In this document: piece after piece, positions 52,448-62,100 of the stretch | How positions within the stretch are numbered: position 1 is the stretch's first letter | Layout: every line of letters starts with the position of its first letter | Notes under the pieces: model-generated | What the model saw: the letters and a program-made list of their open reading frames with translations, nothing else | Databases searched by the model: none | What the model was told of the DNA's origin: nothing | Position numbers and translations under genes: made by a program | From: JBKQVT01 sp963804825 | GTDB lineage: Bacteria; Planctomycetota; Planctomycetia; Pirellulales; Thermoguttaceae | Length of the DNA stretch: 64,000 nt | Assembly: GCA_963804825.1 (NCBI GenBank) | Contig: CAWDRV010000003.1 | Span: forward strand, 434,001-498,000 | Direction of reading: 5' to 3'

Positions 52448-53068
52448 ATGGCGAACACGATCTTTGTCGATGAACCGCGGACGGTCGAATTGCTTCAGTC
52501 GATGCGCCGGTTGATGGAGTGGCTCAGTGCCATGCCGTCGCCAACTCGACGCAGGTTCTTCGGCGCGCTGGCGGAATGTAGTGACGAGGTTCAGCGGGTC
52601 GTGTTTCGGATGGTAAGTATTGTCGAAGATCCTCATACGAAACCTGAGCAGCGCCAACGTGCGTTGGCGACGATCGCGGACGCCTTGGCTCTAAGCCAGG
52701 ACGACGATCTTGAAAAGACGCAGGAAGCAGCCTTTGCCGATCGTCTCCACACATTGATGGCCGTCAAGTGCGTGACGCAGCACGAACTGGCTGAGCGTGT
52801 CGGCTGTTCACAGCCAGCGATTTCGCAGATGCTCAATCGCAAGAGTCGGCCTCAGAAGAAGACCATTCTCAAATTGGCCGAGGCCCTCCAGGTTCAGCCT
52901 CAGGAACTCTGGCCAGACTTGGAGGTGGCTGAGATGCTCGATGCTGTGGCGGGGTTCCAGGAGGACGACCACGCCATGACGGAGGTTGAAGCGAAGGCTT
53001 TGCGGGATGCTTCAAAGCGGAATGCTCCCAAGATCCCCGTCCGGTCTTTGCCCGGGCGCGGGCGCTGA
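52448..53068 (+). CDS. XRE-family transcription regulator
   Basis: 206 residues. Helix-turn-helix: VTQHELAERVGCSQPAISQM LNRKSRPQKKTILKLAEALQ (about 125-165). The N-terminal half is unusual (ELLQSMRRLMEWLSAMPSPT). It ends 12 bases before a GNAT gene, so the two resemble a regulator-acetyltransferase module, possibly toxin-antitoxin. Confidence 0.85.
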   Translation: MANTIFVDEPRTVELLQSMRRLMEWLSAMPSPTRRRFFGALAECSDEVQRVVFRMVSIVEDPHTKPEQRQRALATIADALALSQDDDLEKTQEAAFADRLHTLMAVKCVTQHELAERVGCSQPAISQMLNRKSRPQKKTILKLAEALQVQPQELWPDLEVAEMLDAVAGFQEDDHAMTEVEAKALRDASKRNAPKIPVRSLPGRGR

Positions 53069-53079
53069 AGGAAAAATGG

Positions 53080-53628
53080 ATGACGGACCATCCACACCAG
53101 CTTTACACCATCGAGTTCACGGAGGCCGACCAGGCCCACTTGGCCGGCTTTTCTTGTGGAGTTGAGGCGTGGTCGCGATCTGCCACCGAGTGGATTCGGG
53201 GGTCCGACGTGCTCGATTCCATGAAGAGGGGCACGAGGGTCTGGCTGTTTGAGAACGCAGGAGGTGAAATTGTTGGCTTCGGCTCCGTGGGACCAACGCG
53301 ATGGCGTTGGCCGCCTCCGGATGGGACGTACGCCTCCATTCTTTTGATTCCCATGCTGGGATTGGACACGCGTTTCCGGGGACAACCGCCCGATCCGGAT
53401 TGGCGATACGCACGTCAAATCATGTCGCACTTGATCAGTGCGGCAGTGGAGATGTCACGGGAGGCCGTTGTGCAGTCAGGCACGTCCGTTGAATGGTTGA
53501 CTCTGCTGGTTCATCGTGACAACCAGCGTGCGATCAGGTTCTACCAGAAGTGCGGCTTCGAGTTGATCCCCGACGTCGTGCGGTACAAGGACCATCTGGT
53601 CATGAAGCTCTGGATCGGCGAAGCCTGA
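53080..53628 (+). CDS. GNAT acetyltransferase
   Basis: 182 residues. The acetyl-CoA loop and C-terminal helix are VHRDNQRAIRFYQKCGFELI. GEIVGFGSVGPTRWRW precedes. The middle (SILLIPMLGLDTRFRGQPPD) matches 'ILMIAVDKRYQGKG'-type helices. Substrate unknown. Start ATG 53080, 12 bases after the XRE stop. Confidence 0.85.
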   Translation: MTDHPHQLYTIEFTEADQAHLAGFSCGVEAWSRSATEWIRGSDVLDSMKRGTRVWLFENAGGEIVGFGSVGPTRWRWPPPDGTYASILLIPMLGLDTRFRGQPPDPDWRYARQIMSHLISAAVEMSREAVVQSGTSVEWLTLLVHRDNQRAIRFYQKCGFELIPDVVRYKDHLVMKLWIGEA

Positions 53629-53964
53629 CCTGGGACAAGTCATTCAGCGGTGTCGCCAGGGGCGATGGCAGCAACCCCTTCACGACCCAAAGCGTCTGCT
53701 GGACGAAAGACGCCGAGACATTGGCTGCCCGAAGGCCGATTTCGGCGGGCTGCCGGCCGTCCCTGATGATGCGGAATTCGGCAGGATTACGGCCGAGAAG
53801 AAGGTCCGGAGAGATATCGCATACGCCGTCCGAGGTGTGCAAACCATCGTATCGCGATACTGTCGATGCGACCGCTGGCGTGCGGCGGCGCTCCCGCAAC
53901 AGCTCTTTCCAACGTGCGGTGGTGGCGTAGAATCGTTGTGCCTTCTTCTTATCCTCAACGGACA
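53629..53964. other. Unassigned stretch between GNAT and SGNH genes
   Basis: Frames of 100-120 residues exist on both strands but none has a recognisable family. The word GGAAT(T)CGGCAGGATTACGGCCGA ... AAGGTCCGGAGAGATAT resembles 58190-58230 (GGGCCGAATTACGCTGAAAAAT AAGGTCCAGAGAGATA), so the two places share an old relic. Confidence 0.5.
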
Positions 53965-55332
53965 CTATTTCTCCCCCATCAGCTTGGCCACCGTGGGTTC
54001 GATCGCCGCGGACCAGATCTCGTAGCCCTTCTCGTTGGGGTGCAACAGGTCGGGGAAGATGTCCGTGGAAAGTTTGCCGTCGCGGTCGAGAAACTTGTCG
54101 TTGATGTTGAGGAAGTAGACCATCTTGTCGTCGGCCACCTTCGCGATGAGGGCGTTGGCCGCCGTGTTGATCTTGCGGAGGCCGTCGTTGTTGTCCTTTC
54201 CGCGGGGGAATATGGCCAGCACCAGCACCTTCGTCTTCGGTACCCTGCTGCGCAACTCGGCGACAATCGCCTGCACTCCGGCGGCAATGTCCGCCGGCGA
54301 GTCACCGCTGGAAGCGTTGTTGGTGCCGATCATCACCACGGCGAGCTTGGGCGAAATGCCCTCGAGGTTGCCGTGGCCCAAACGCCACAGCACCCACTGC
54401 GTCTGATCGCCGCCGATGCCCAGCCCGACGGCGTTGCGCTTGGCGTAATACTTCTGCCAGACCGGGACGCCCGTGCGTTCCCATTCCGCGGTGATCGAGT
54501 CGCCGATGAAGACTAAATCGACCTTGCCGCGCTTGATCCGCTGGTTAAACTCCTTGTACCGCACCACCCAGCCCAGGGCGCCGGGGTTCTCGGCGGCCGC
54601 CGTCCGCGGCGTCATCAGCTTGACGACCGTGGGTTCGATTCTCTCGGCCCAGACCTGGTGGCCCTTCTCGTTCGGGTGGACGCCGTCCGAAATCAGATCT
54701 TTGCGGACTTTGCCGTCCTTATCGACGAAGCTCGGGCCGATGTCCAGGAAGTGGACCATCTTCCCGTCGGCCAGCTTGGCCAGCAGCGCGTTGACCTCCG
54801 TGTTGGCCTTGCCAGTGGCGTCGTTGTCTCCGCGGGGGAAAATCGCCAGCAGGAGCACCTTCGTCTTCGGCAGCCTGGTCCGCAGCTCGCTGACGATCGC
54901 CTTGACGCCGGCGGCCGTGTCCTCCGGCTTGTCGCCGGCGGCGGAGTTGTTGGTGCCGATCATCACCACGGCCAGCCGCGGCGAAATGCCGTCGAGGTTG
55001 CCGTTGCGCAGACGCCATAGGACGTGCTGCGTCCTGTCGCCGGCCGTGCCCAGGTTCAGAGCATTGCGCGGGGCATAGTATTTCTTCCAGATCGCGGCCC
55101 CCTTGGTTTCCCAGTCGTGGGTGATCGAATCGCCGACGAAGAGCAGATCGACGTTGCCCTGCTTGGCCCGTTGGTTCATCCCCTTGTGCCGATCCATGCA
55201 CCAGGCTTCCGGGCGCGGCACGGGAACGACGCTTGCCGGTTGCTTATCCTCTTGGGCCCGCGCCGCAACGGGCGCCAGCAGCACGGCCAAAACCAGGGAG
55301 GCGAAAAACCGGCAAAGGCGGGGGGATCTCAT
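53965..55332 (-). CDS. Secreted protein with two SGNH/GDSL hydrolase domains
   Basis: 455 residues. Signal peptide FFASLVLAVLLAPVAARAQE. Domain 1 (about 40-240): LLFVGDSITHDW, VMIGTNNSAAGDK, LISDGVHPNEKGHQVW. Domain 2 (about 250-450): LVFIGDSITAEW, VMIGTNNASSGDS, IFPDLLHPNEKGYEIW. Both contain the Ser of GDS, Gly, Asn of GTNN and the DxxH motif (domain 2 keeps a Asp-Leu-Leu-His form). They are an internal duplication with about 60% identity. SGNH hydrolases remove acetyl or acyl groups from glycans and lipids. Confidence 0.9.
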   Translation of the reverse strand: MRSPRLCRFFASLVLAVLLAPVAARAQEDKQPASVVPVPRPEAWCMDRHKGMNQRAKQGNVDLLFVGDSITHDWETKGAAIWKKYYAPRNALNLGTAGDRTQHVLWRLRNGNLDGISPRLAVVMIGTNNSAAGDKPEDTAAGVKAIVSELRTRLPKTKVLLLAIFPRGDNDATGKANTEVNALLAKLADGKMVHFLDIGPSFVDKDGKVRKDLISDGVHPNEKGHQVWAERIEPTVVKLMTPRTAAAENPGALGWVVRYKEFNQRIKRGKVDLVFIGDSITAEWERTGVPVWQKYYAKRNAVGLGIGGDQTQWVLWRLGHGNLEGISPKLAVVMIGTNNASSGDSPADIAAGVQAIVAELRSRVPKTKVLVLAIFPRGKDNNDGLRKINTAANALIAKVADDKMVYFLNINDKFLDRDGKLSTDIFPDLLHPNEKGYEIWSAAIEPTVAKLMGEK

Positions 55333-55806
55333 CGAAGTTTCTCCGGGGAGGTGAGCGGACGGGGAACACGTAGCGGAAAGTCTATCCTGACCTCTCGGCC
55401 GGCGGTAGTCAAGCCCGCACAGCAGCGGGGCGAGCGACGCTGTGAACCGTTACTCTGCCACTCGTCGCGACCAAGGAGGAGTGGCATGTCGTTCAACCTT
55501 CGGACCTCACACCACGTCGAACTTGAAGAGGCATGAAGTTAAGTGCCAGTGGTGAAAGAGATTGCGTCCACTTCACACTTCTTCGCAGATGTGAGACGAG
55601 GGGCATTGGGGGCCTTAGTGTCATCCCTTTGACCCAACCGGCTTCGCGATCTCGGCCTGAGCTTGCCGGCTGCACCCCGGCGCGACCGCGGTCCGCTCAC
55701 GGCGTGTGCCGAGCGCCGGTCTCTTGCTCTGCCCTTGCTCACAGAACATACTGGATCCGTTGGGCCCTTGCTGGTCTTGTTGGTGTTTTGTCAGAAAGCA
55801 AAGATC
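55333..55806. other. Intergenic region
   Basis: Between the divergent SGNH and GH127 genes. I see no gene. It must contain both promoters; no clear -35/-10 pair was found. Confidence 0.5.
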
Positions 55807-57880
55807 ATGATCCGTAGTCTGGTTGCGATGAGGTACAATCGCACGCGGCGCACATGGCCAGGCGTGCTGCTGGCGGGGATCGGTTTGCTGGGACTGGTCA
55901 GCCGCAGTGGGCTGGCGGCCGAGGTGGCTTCGTCGCCCTACGCGCGGCCTTATGCCCTCGCCGTTGCGCCGGCGCTGCTGCCCTTGCCGCCGGGCGCCGT
56001 CGAGCCGGCCGGCTGGCTGCGCGATTGGGCCGTGGCGGCAGGAAAGGGGATCACGGGCCATCTGGACGAATATCATGCGGTGTTCCGCGACGCATGGAAG
56101 GGGATACCGGTCGCCGCGCCGGCGGCCGCCGCCGATGGCACGGGCTGGCCCTTGGAACAGTGTGCCTACTGGCTCAACGGTCTGTTGGATCTGGGCTTCG
56201 TGCTGCACGACGACGCCCTGATCCAGAAAGCCACGCAGCGATTGACGTTGGTGGTCGACGGGGTGAATCGTGGCGGAACCTCTTTGATCTACTGGAAGAA
56301 GGACAAGCCCCAGGGATTCAACCTTTGGGCCCAGTCGCAGATGGGTCGGGCGCTGGTGGAATGGTACAAGGCCACCGGCCAGCAGCGGATCCTCGACGCC
56401 CTGGTGCGGGCATACGCCGACTGTCCCGTGCCCATGGGCCCTCTTCACATGGACGGCAGCGCCGAGGGTGGACTGTGCAACCTCGACGCCATGGTCGAAA
56501 CGTACTCCTTCAGCGGCGATCGCCGCATCGCCGAGCGGATCCGCGCAGCCGTCAGTCAAGCCGGAGATCGCCGCGACCGAGCGGGAGTGGATCGCCGGCC
56601 GTGTCGTGCCGAACCATGCGGTGGGCGTCAACGAAGCGATGCGGCTGCCGGCCTTGATGTACCTGGCCACGGGCCAGTCGCAGCACTGCGACGCCTCGCT
56701 GGCCGCCTTCCGCTGGTTGGACCAGAACCATCTGCTCCCCTACGGCGTAAACTCGGGCCAAGAGTTCCCCACCGGTATCGGCGCCTTCCGCTTCACGGAA
56801 ACCTGCAACGTTGAGGCGCATCTCTGGTCGAGCCTGTGGCTGTACCGGATCATGGGCGATCGCACCTGGGGCGACCGCATCGAGCGACTGTTCTTCAATG
56901 CCGCGCCGGCGCCCATCGCCCGCGACTTCCGCACGATGTCCTACTACCAGTCCCCCAACCGCATCCTTGCCGAGTCGCTGCCCAGTTTTCCCAGCGGGGG
57001 CGAGTGGCTGCGTTACTCGCGCCTGGGGTTTCCGCAAGTGCTGTGCTGCGTCGCCTCTGTGAACCGTGTCATTCCCCATTACGTGATCCACATGTGGATG
57101 GCTACGGAAGATCGGGGCCTGGCAGCCGCGCTTTACGGCCCCTGCACGGTCTCGGCCCTGGTGGGCCCGCGCGTGCCCGTGAAACTGACTTGCCGCACGG
57201 CATACCCTTTCGAGGAGACGATCCGCGTGACCGTGGACCCGGAGCGAGACGCGTCGTTCCCGCTCTATTTCCGCATTCCCGCCTGGTGCGCACAACCGCG
57301 GATCGCGATCAACGGTGCAGCGGTGAGCGCCCTGCCCGACGGTAAGGGCTTTGTGCGCATCGAGCGGCCGTGGGCCAAGGGCGACCGCGTGGCGCTGACC
57401 TTCCCGATGTTGGTCCACGTGGCTCGCGGCATGGAGACGGAATATCCGGCAGCGGTGCGGACAAGGATCGGGCCTATGATCCACGCCGAATGGTTCGAGA
57501 AGCGCCGGTTCCCCTACGCCAGCGTGTCGTATGGTCCGCTATTGTTCGCCCTGGCGATTCCGGACAAGGACCCAGGCACGCCGTTGCCGGCCGCGCGGTG
57601 GCGGTACGCCTTGGACAATGCGCCGCAGCGCCATGGGGCCGATATCGAGGTTCATCGCGGCGCGATGCCCGGGCACTGGGATTGGCCGCTCCGCGCGCCG
57701 CTGGCGTTGAAAGTGCCAGCCCGAACGGTAGACTGGAACCCGACGGAAGTGCAGGCGTTGCCGGCCGCGCCCATCGAAGGGGGCCGGGCGGAGACCATTC
57801 GCCTGATCCCTTACGGCTGCACGAAGTTCCGCATCTCGATGTTTCCCGTCACGCCCCGGGCCTGGGGCTACGGCGAGTGA
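55807..57880 (+). CDS. Secreted GH127-type beta-L-arabinofuranosidase, 1-base insertion near 56556
   Basis: About 690 residues after removing one base. Signal peptide VLLAGIGLLGLVSRSGLAAE. The first frame has GWPLEQCAYWLNGLLDLGF and GPLHMDGSAEGGLCNLDAMV. After the break come PEIAATEREWI, NSGQEFPTGIGAFRFTETCN and VEAHLWSSLWLYRIMGDR. PQVLCCVASVNRVIPHY contains the CC pair near the catalytic cysteine of GH127. C-terminal beta-sandwich: FEETIRVTVDPERDASFPL YFRIPAWC. Family is by pattern; the substrate is not certain. Confidence 0.85.
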
Positions 57881-58280
57881 TGTGGCAAAGATTGCAGGGG
57901 TTCGGTAGATCTCTTTGAGAACGCTGCCGCCAGCGCTCGCGATTGCCCCCGCGCCATTCTGGGGCCAATCGAGAAGGCCATCCGCCGCCTGCTGCCGTTG
58001 TTGCACCCCCTGGGCATCCGTGAGGTACAGGATCACATAGGCACACCTTTGCACGTCCCGCTCAGGGTTGGGCGCTGGTTGAACTTTGCCGAGCCGGGTG
58101 CGGAAATCGATCTGCTGCGGTGATCTCGACGGTAGCCGAAGTTACTCTGCGGCCGGGTGCCGTTGGGCAGATCTGAGGACGCGAAAGTGGGCCGAATTAC
58201 GCTGAAAAATAAGGTCCAGAGAGATAGCACCACTGTGATCACCCTGCGGGTTTAGCGATTCTCAAACCCTTGTGGCGCTT
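57881..58280. other. Intergenic stretch with degraded coding relic
   Basis: No intact gene. A frame on the plus strand ends near 58120 (...GRWLNFAEPGAEIDLLR), without match. From about 58190 it shares the AAGGTCCAGAGAGATA relic with 53760-53815. Confidence 0.5.
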
Positions 58281-58542
58281 GGTACTTACGGAAACTGAGC
58301 GTCAGCCTCCGGACGGTGTAGGAATCGCGCCGCAAAGCATTACGCACCAACATGTTGCGTCGCGACGATTTTTCTGGAAGCCGACGCTGTTGCGGCAAAT
58401 TGATGCAGATTGTATCCAAGGATGACGTTTTTGGTGCAAGCTGTTGGGCACCAATTTGGGCACCGCGGACCGGAGCCATTTGCCCCACACTGGGCTGGAT
58501 AAAAAGGTATACACTTTATAGAATGTGCGTGCGTTTCTATCC
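58281..58542 (+). repeat. Accessory direct repeat, copy E
   Basis: Contains only the upstream block (GGTACTTACGGAAACTGAGC to GTGCGTGCGTTTCTATCC), directly before abiEi copy 2, as copy A before copy 1. The minus-strand tail gene is cut by a stop (CGGAGGCTGACG), so it is degraded here. Confidence 0.85.
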
Positions 58543-58568
58543 GCGTTTTTACGGCTGGGACAATTACC

Positions 58569-59171
58569 ATGGCATCCCCGACTGCAAAAGCCCGCCGACT
58601 CTTTCGGGACCATGGCGGCACACTTCGGACCCGTGAGGCGCTGGCGGCCGGCGTTCATCCGCGCACACTCTACGGAATGCAAAGCACGGGTGAACTGGAA
58701 AGGCTTGCCCGGGGCCTTTATCGGCTCGCGGGTCTTCCACCGCTCAGCGATCCCGATCTGGCAACCGTCGCGAAGCTGGTGCCGCAGGGAGTCATTTGCC
58801 TGATTTCGGCGCTGGCCCATCATGGACTCACCACCCAGATTCCCCACGAGGTCCACCTGGCCCTACGGCGTACGGCCCGCCATCCGAAACTCAAGTTCCC
58901 GCCGCTGCAAGTCTTTCGTTTCTCCGAGCAGGCATTTGCGGCCGGCATCGAAACATGCACGATCGACGGCGTACCGGTGCGGATCTACAGCCCGGAGAAG
59001 ACACTGGCCGACTGCTTCAAATTCCGTAACAAGATTGGGCTGGATGTGGCCATCGAAGCACTGCGAACCTATCGCGGGCGGCGACGACATCGGCTGCAGG
59101 AAGTGCTTCAATATGCCCGCGTTTGCCGGGTGGACAGCGTCATTCGCCCCTACCTCGAGGCCATCGCATGA
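58569..59171 (+). CDS. abiEi: AbiEi-family antitoxin, copy 2
   Basis: 200 residues; identical to copy 1 except MASPTAKARRLF at the start and about four further changes. Same winged-helix and C-terminal motifs. The flanking DNA before base 58545 differs, so the start codon region was recruited separately. ATGA overlap with the next frame remains. Confidence 0.9.
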   Translation: MASPTAKARRLFRDHGGTLRTREALAAGVHPRTLYGMQSTGELERLARGLYRLAGLPPLSDPDLATVAKLVPQGVICLISALAHHGLTTQIPHEVHLALRRTARHPKLKFPPLQVFRFSEQAFAAGIETCTIDGVPVRIYSPEKTLADCFKFRNKIGLDVAIEALRTYRGRRRHRLQEVLQYARVCRVDSVIRPYLEAIA

Positions 59172-60103
59172 CCAAACGCCCAATCAAGGACGTTGCTGCG
59201 TCCGTGCATCAACGGTTGCTCAACGTGGCCAAGCAGAGTAGCCGTCGTTTCAATGATCTACTCCAGCACTACGCGCTGGAACGCTAGCTGTTTCGCCTCT
59301 CCCGATCTGCTTATGGCGAGCGATTCATCCTCAAGGGTGCGCTGCTGCTGGTGGTTTGGAAGACGCCTGTTACCCGCCCGACTCGCGATATCGACCTGCT
59401 CGGACGGGTGAGCAACGACCTCGATGCCGTCCGGTCTGTGATTGCGGAGATCCTCCAGACGCCGGTCGAGGACGATGGCCTGGTCTTTGATGCGGCCAGC
59501 GTGACGACCGAACGGATCGCCGAAGATGCGGACTACGAGGGTGTTCGGGCAAAGTTTCTGGGCAGCCTGGGCAATACCCGGATCACCATGCAAATCGACA
59601 TTGGCTTCAGTGACGTCGTCACGCCCGGCCCAGCCTGGGTCAGCTACCCCACGATCTTGGAGCAGCCGCCGGTGCAACTCCTTGCCTACAACCGGGAGAC
59701 GGCGATTGCAGAGAAGTTCGAGGCGATGGTGAAGTTGGGCGACCTCAATACCCGGATGAAGGACTTTTTCGACGTTTGGCTCTTGGCCGCCAATTTCGAG
59801 TTCGATGGTCTCGGCTTGGTTGCTGCCGTTGGGGCCACGTTCGCTCAGCGGCAAACGCCCCTTGAAGTCGCCCCTGCCAGTTTCTCAGACCAGTTTGCCC
59901 GTAACCCGACAAAGGAAGCCCAGTGGATCGCGTTTGTCCGCCGCTCGCTCTCACCGCATACCCCAGCGGAGTTCTCCGAGGTCGTGGTCCATGTCCGCGA
60001 TTTCCTTCAGCCGATCGCACAAGCCATCTTCGAAAACCGCCCCTTCATGAGGCATTGGCGGCGCGGCGGTCCGTGGGAGTCCGAAACTGGGGAGACAAGG
60101 TGA
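59168..60103 (+). pseudogene. AbiEii-family toxin, copy 2, interrupted by TAG at 59285
   Basis: 311 codons, collinear with copy 1, but codon 40 is TAG in place of TGG (HYALER stop LFRLSRSAYGERF). The rest is open: ALLLVVWKTPVTRPTRDIDL LG and the family C-motifs are intact, and most differences from copy 1 are conservative. No start suitable for re-initiation precedes the catalytic region (a GTG at 59351 lies after the KGALLL motif). The gene is probably inactive, so antitoxin copy 2 is an orphan. A sequence error cannot be ruled out. Confidence 0.85.
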
Positions 60104-60117
60104 TCCGGCCTTCGGTG

Positions 60118-60260
60118 GCCGTTGCGAACACCTCGACGGTTTGGGACGGGCTTATGGCCGAGGCGCCCCACCTGGCGGTTGGACAGCGTTGTCTCGGTCG
60201 CGTGCTCGGAATGCTGCCCCTGGTGGTGCCGTAATTGCAATCCGCGCACGGCGTCCCTTA
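60118..60260 (-). pseudogene. 3' end of the CsrA-like small gene (repeat copy F)
   Basis: After abiEii copy 2 the sequence TGGCGGTTGGACAGCGTTGT, shared with 42880-42900, and the 3' end of the CsrA-like gene (KGRRARIAITAPPGAAFRAR, minus strand) are kept. Upstream of KGRR the sequence is unrelated. The following region to 60598 has no gene that I can support. Confidence 0.7.
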
Positions 60261-60598
60261 TGGGTGACAAATCCGAGGCCAAAATTACGATGCTTCGGTG
60301 TTGTGGCACTGTAATTCGCTGCCTCGGCCACCCGCGAATTCAGACAAGTCTGAGTTTCGAGGCACCGCAAGCACAAAAACCCACCGAGGGCGTGGGACGA
60401 TGCGTTTCGCCGTTGCGCTGACGGCGACGGCGGGCTGTCACTTTTGGTCCCGGCCCAGTCCGATCAGCCACCAACGGCCGCCATTGACAAGCCAGATTCC
60501 ATTGTTCAGGATGACAGTCGTTAACCTGCCACCGAGGTGTTCCGGCAGGCATAATAACGTAGGAATTCTGCGAAAAGTTACCCTTGGACGAACCTGCC

Positions 60599-61909
60599 AT
60601 GACGAGCCTTCCGATCCGCCGGTGGCTGTTCTGCCTCTTTGTCGGCGCGTCCCTCACGCCCGCGGCGAATTCGCTTTCCGCCGCCCCACCGCCGTTTCCG
60701 CCCGCGCAAGCGGAAGCGATCCATCGCTGGCAAGACATGCGATTCGGGATGTTCATTCACTGGGGGCCGGTCAGTTTGACGGGCGAGGAAATCGGTTGGT
60801 CACGCGCCGTGCAGACGCCCATCGAGGTCTACGACAACCTCTATCGGCGATTCAACCCGACGAAGTTCGACGCCGACCAATGGGTCAGCGTGGCCAAGGC
60901 GGCGGGAATGAAGTACATCGTGCTGACGACCAAACACCACGACGGCTTCTGCCTGTGGGACACGAAACAGACCGACTACAACATCATGCACTCGCCGTTC
61001 GCGCGCGACGTAGTGCGCGAGTTGGCCGACGCCTGCAAGCGGCAAGGGATCGGCTTTGGAACCTACTACTCGGTGACCGACTGGCATCATCCCGCCCATC
61101 CCTTGGGCAGCCCCGGCGGCCAGACCAAGAAGCCTCATCCCGACCTGGAAGCCTACACCCGGTATTTGAAGAATCAGCTCCGGGAGTTGGTGACCGGCTA
61201 CGGGCCGCTGACGACTGTCTGGTTCGACTTTCCACAGTCTTTCGACGCTCGCCGCGGTGCGGACGTGATCGCGACGGTCCGCGCCTTGCAGGCGGACATT
61301 CTCATCAACGATCGCAGCGGCGCCGCTGGCGATTACGACACTCCCGAGCAAGTGATCGGCGGCTATCAAGTCCAGCGGCCGTGGGAAACGTGCATGACCA
61401 TCGGCACCCAATGGGCGTGGAAGCCAAACGACCAGATGAAGAGCTTGAAGGACTGCCTGCAAACGCTCGTCCGTTGCGCGGGCGGCGATGGGAACCTGTT
61501 GTTCAACGTCGGCCCCATGCCCAGCGGCGAAATCGAGCCTCGCCAAGCCGAACGCCTCAAGGAGATGGGGGCGTGGATGGCCAAGTATGGCCATAGCATT
61601 TACGGCACCCGCGGTGGACCCTGGCGGCCGGGCAAAGGATATGTCTGCACCCACCGGGGCGCCACGATTTACCTCCACGTCCTCGCGTGGGACGGTGATG
61701 CGGTCAAGTTGCCGCCGCTTCCCGACAAGGTTGCGAAGGCCGACCTCTTGACCGGCGGGAAGGTCCACCTGCGACAAGGCGGCGAGGGAATTGTCGTATC
61801 CGTTTCAGCCGCCGACCAGAAGGAAATCGACACGATCGTGCGGCTGGAGTTGAGGGGCAAAGGGGCCACTGATATTGAAAGGATGGGCGAGGGCTGGTAT
61901 GGTGAGGCG
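60599..61909 (+). CDS. Secreted alpha-L-fucosidase (GH29), C-terminus running into transposase
   Basis: The fucosidase part has about 437 residues from ATG 60599. Signal peptide WLFCLFVGASLTPAANSLSA. GH29 motifs: MFIHWGPVSL, VLTTKHHDGFCLWDT (His-His at about 113), and the nucleophile TTVWFDFP (Asp210). WETCMTIGTQWAWKPND and GNLLFNVGPMPSGEI follow. It cleaves fucose from glycans. The open frame does not stop but continues in frame to 62065 through MPRTARAAEGGMIYHVLNRG, the start of a transposase, so the natural stop is missing. Confidence 0.9.
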
Positions 61910-62100
61910 ATGCCGCGAACGGCCCGAGCCGCCGAAGGAGGAATGATCTACCACGTTCTCAATCGTGGGAACGGGCGGATGCGGATTTTCCACAAGCGCA
62001 GGACTATGAGGCGTTCGAGCGCGTCTTGGCGGAGGCCCTGGAGCGCTACGCCGTGGAGTTGCTGACCTATTGCCTGATGCCGAACCATTGGCACCTGGTT
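61910..62100 (+). pseudogene. REP-associated (Y1/IS200-like) transposase fragment, frameshifted
   Basis: MPRTARAAEGGMIYHVLNRG, then NGRMRIFHK and, one base shifted near 61997, QDYEAFERVLAEALERYAVE LLTYCLMPNHWHLV. The HWH in CLMPNHWHL is the HUH-type metal motif. Homology ends at 62100 and the catalytic tyrosine part is missing. It replaced or was inserted at the end of the fucosidase. Confidence 0.85.

Noticed and set aside
53600..53965. A 121-residue minus-strand gene before the SGNH gene
   Set aside because: No family match, no ribosome-binding site, and related relic sequence at 58190 is not open in the same frame.
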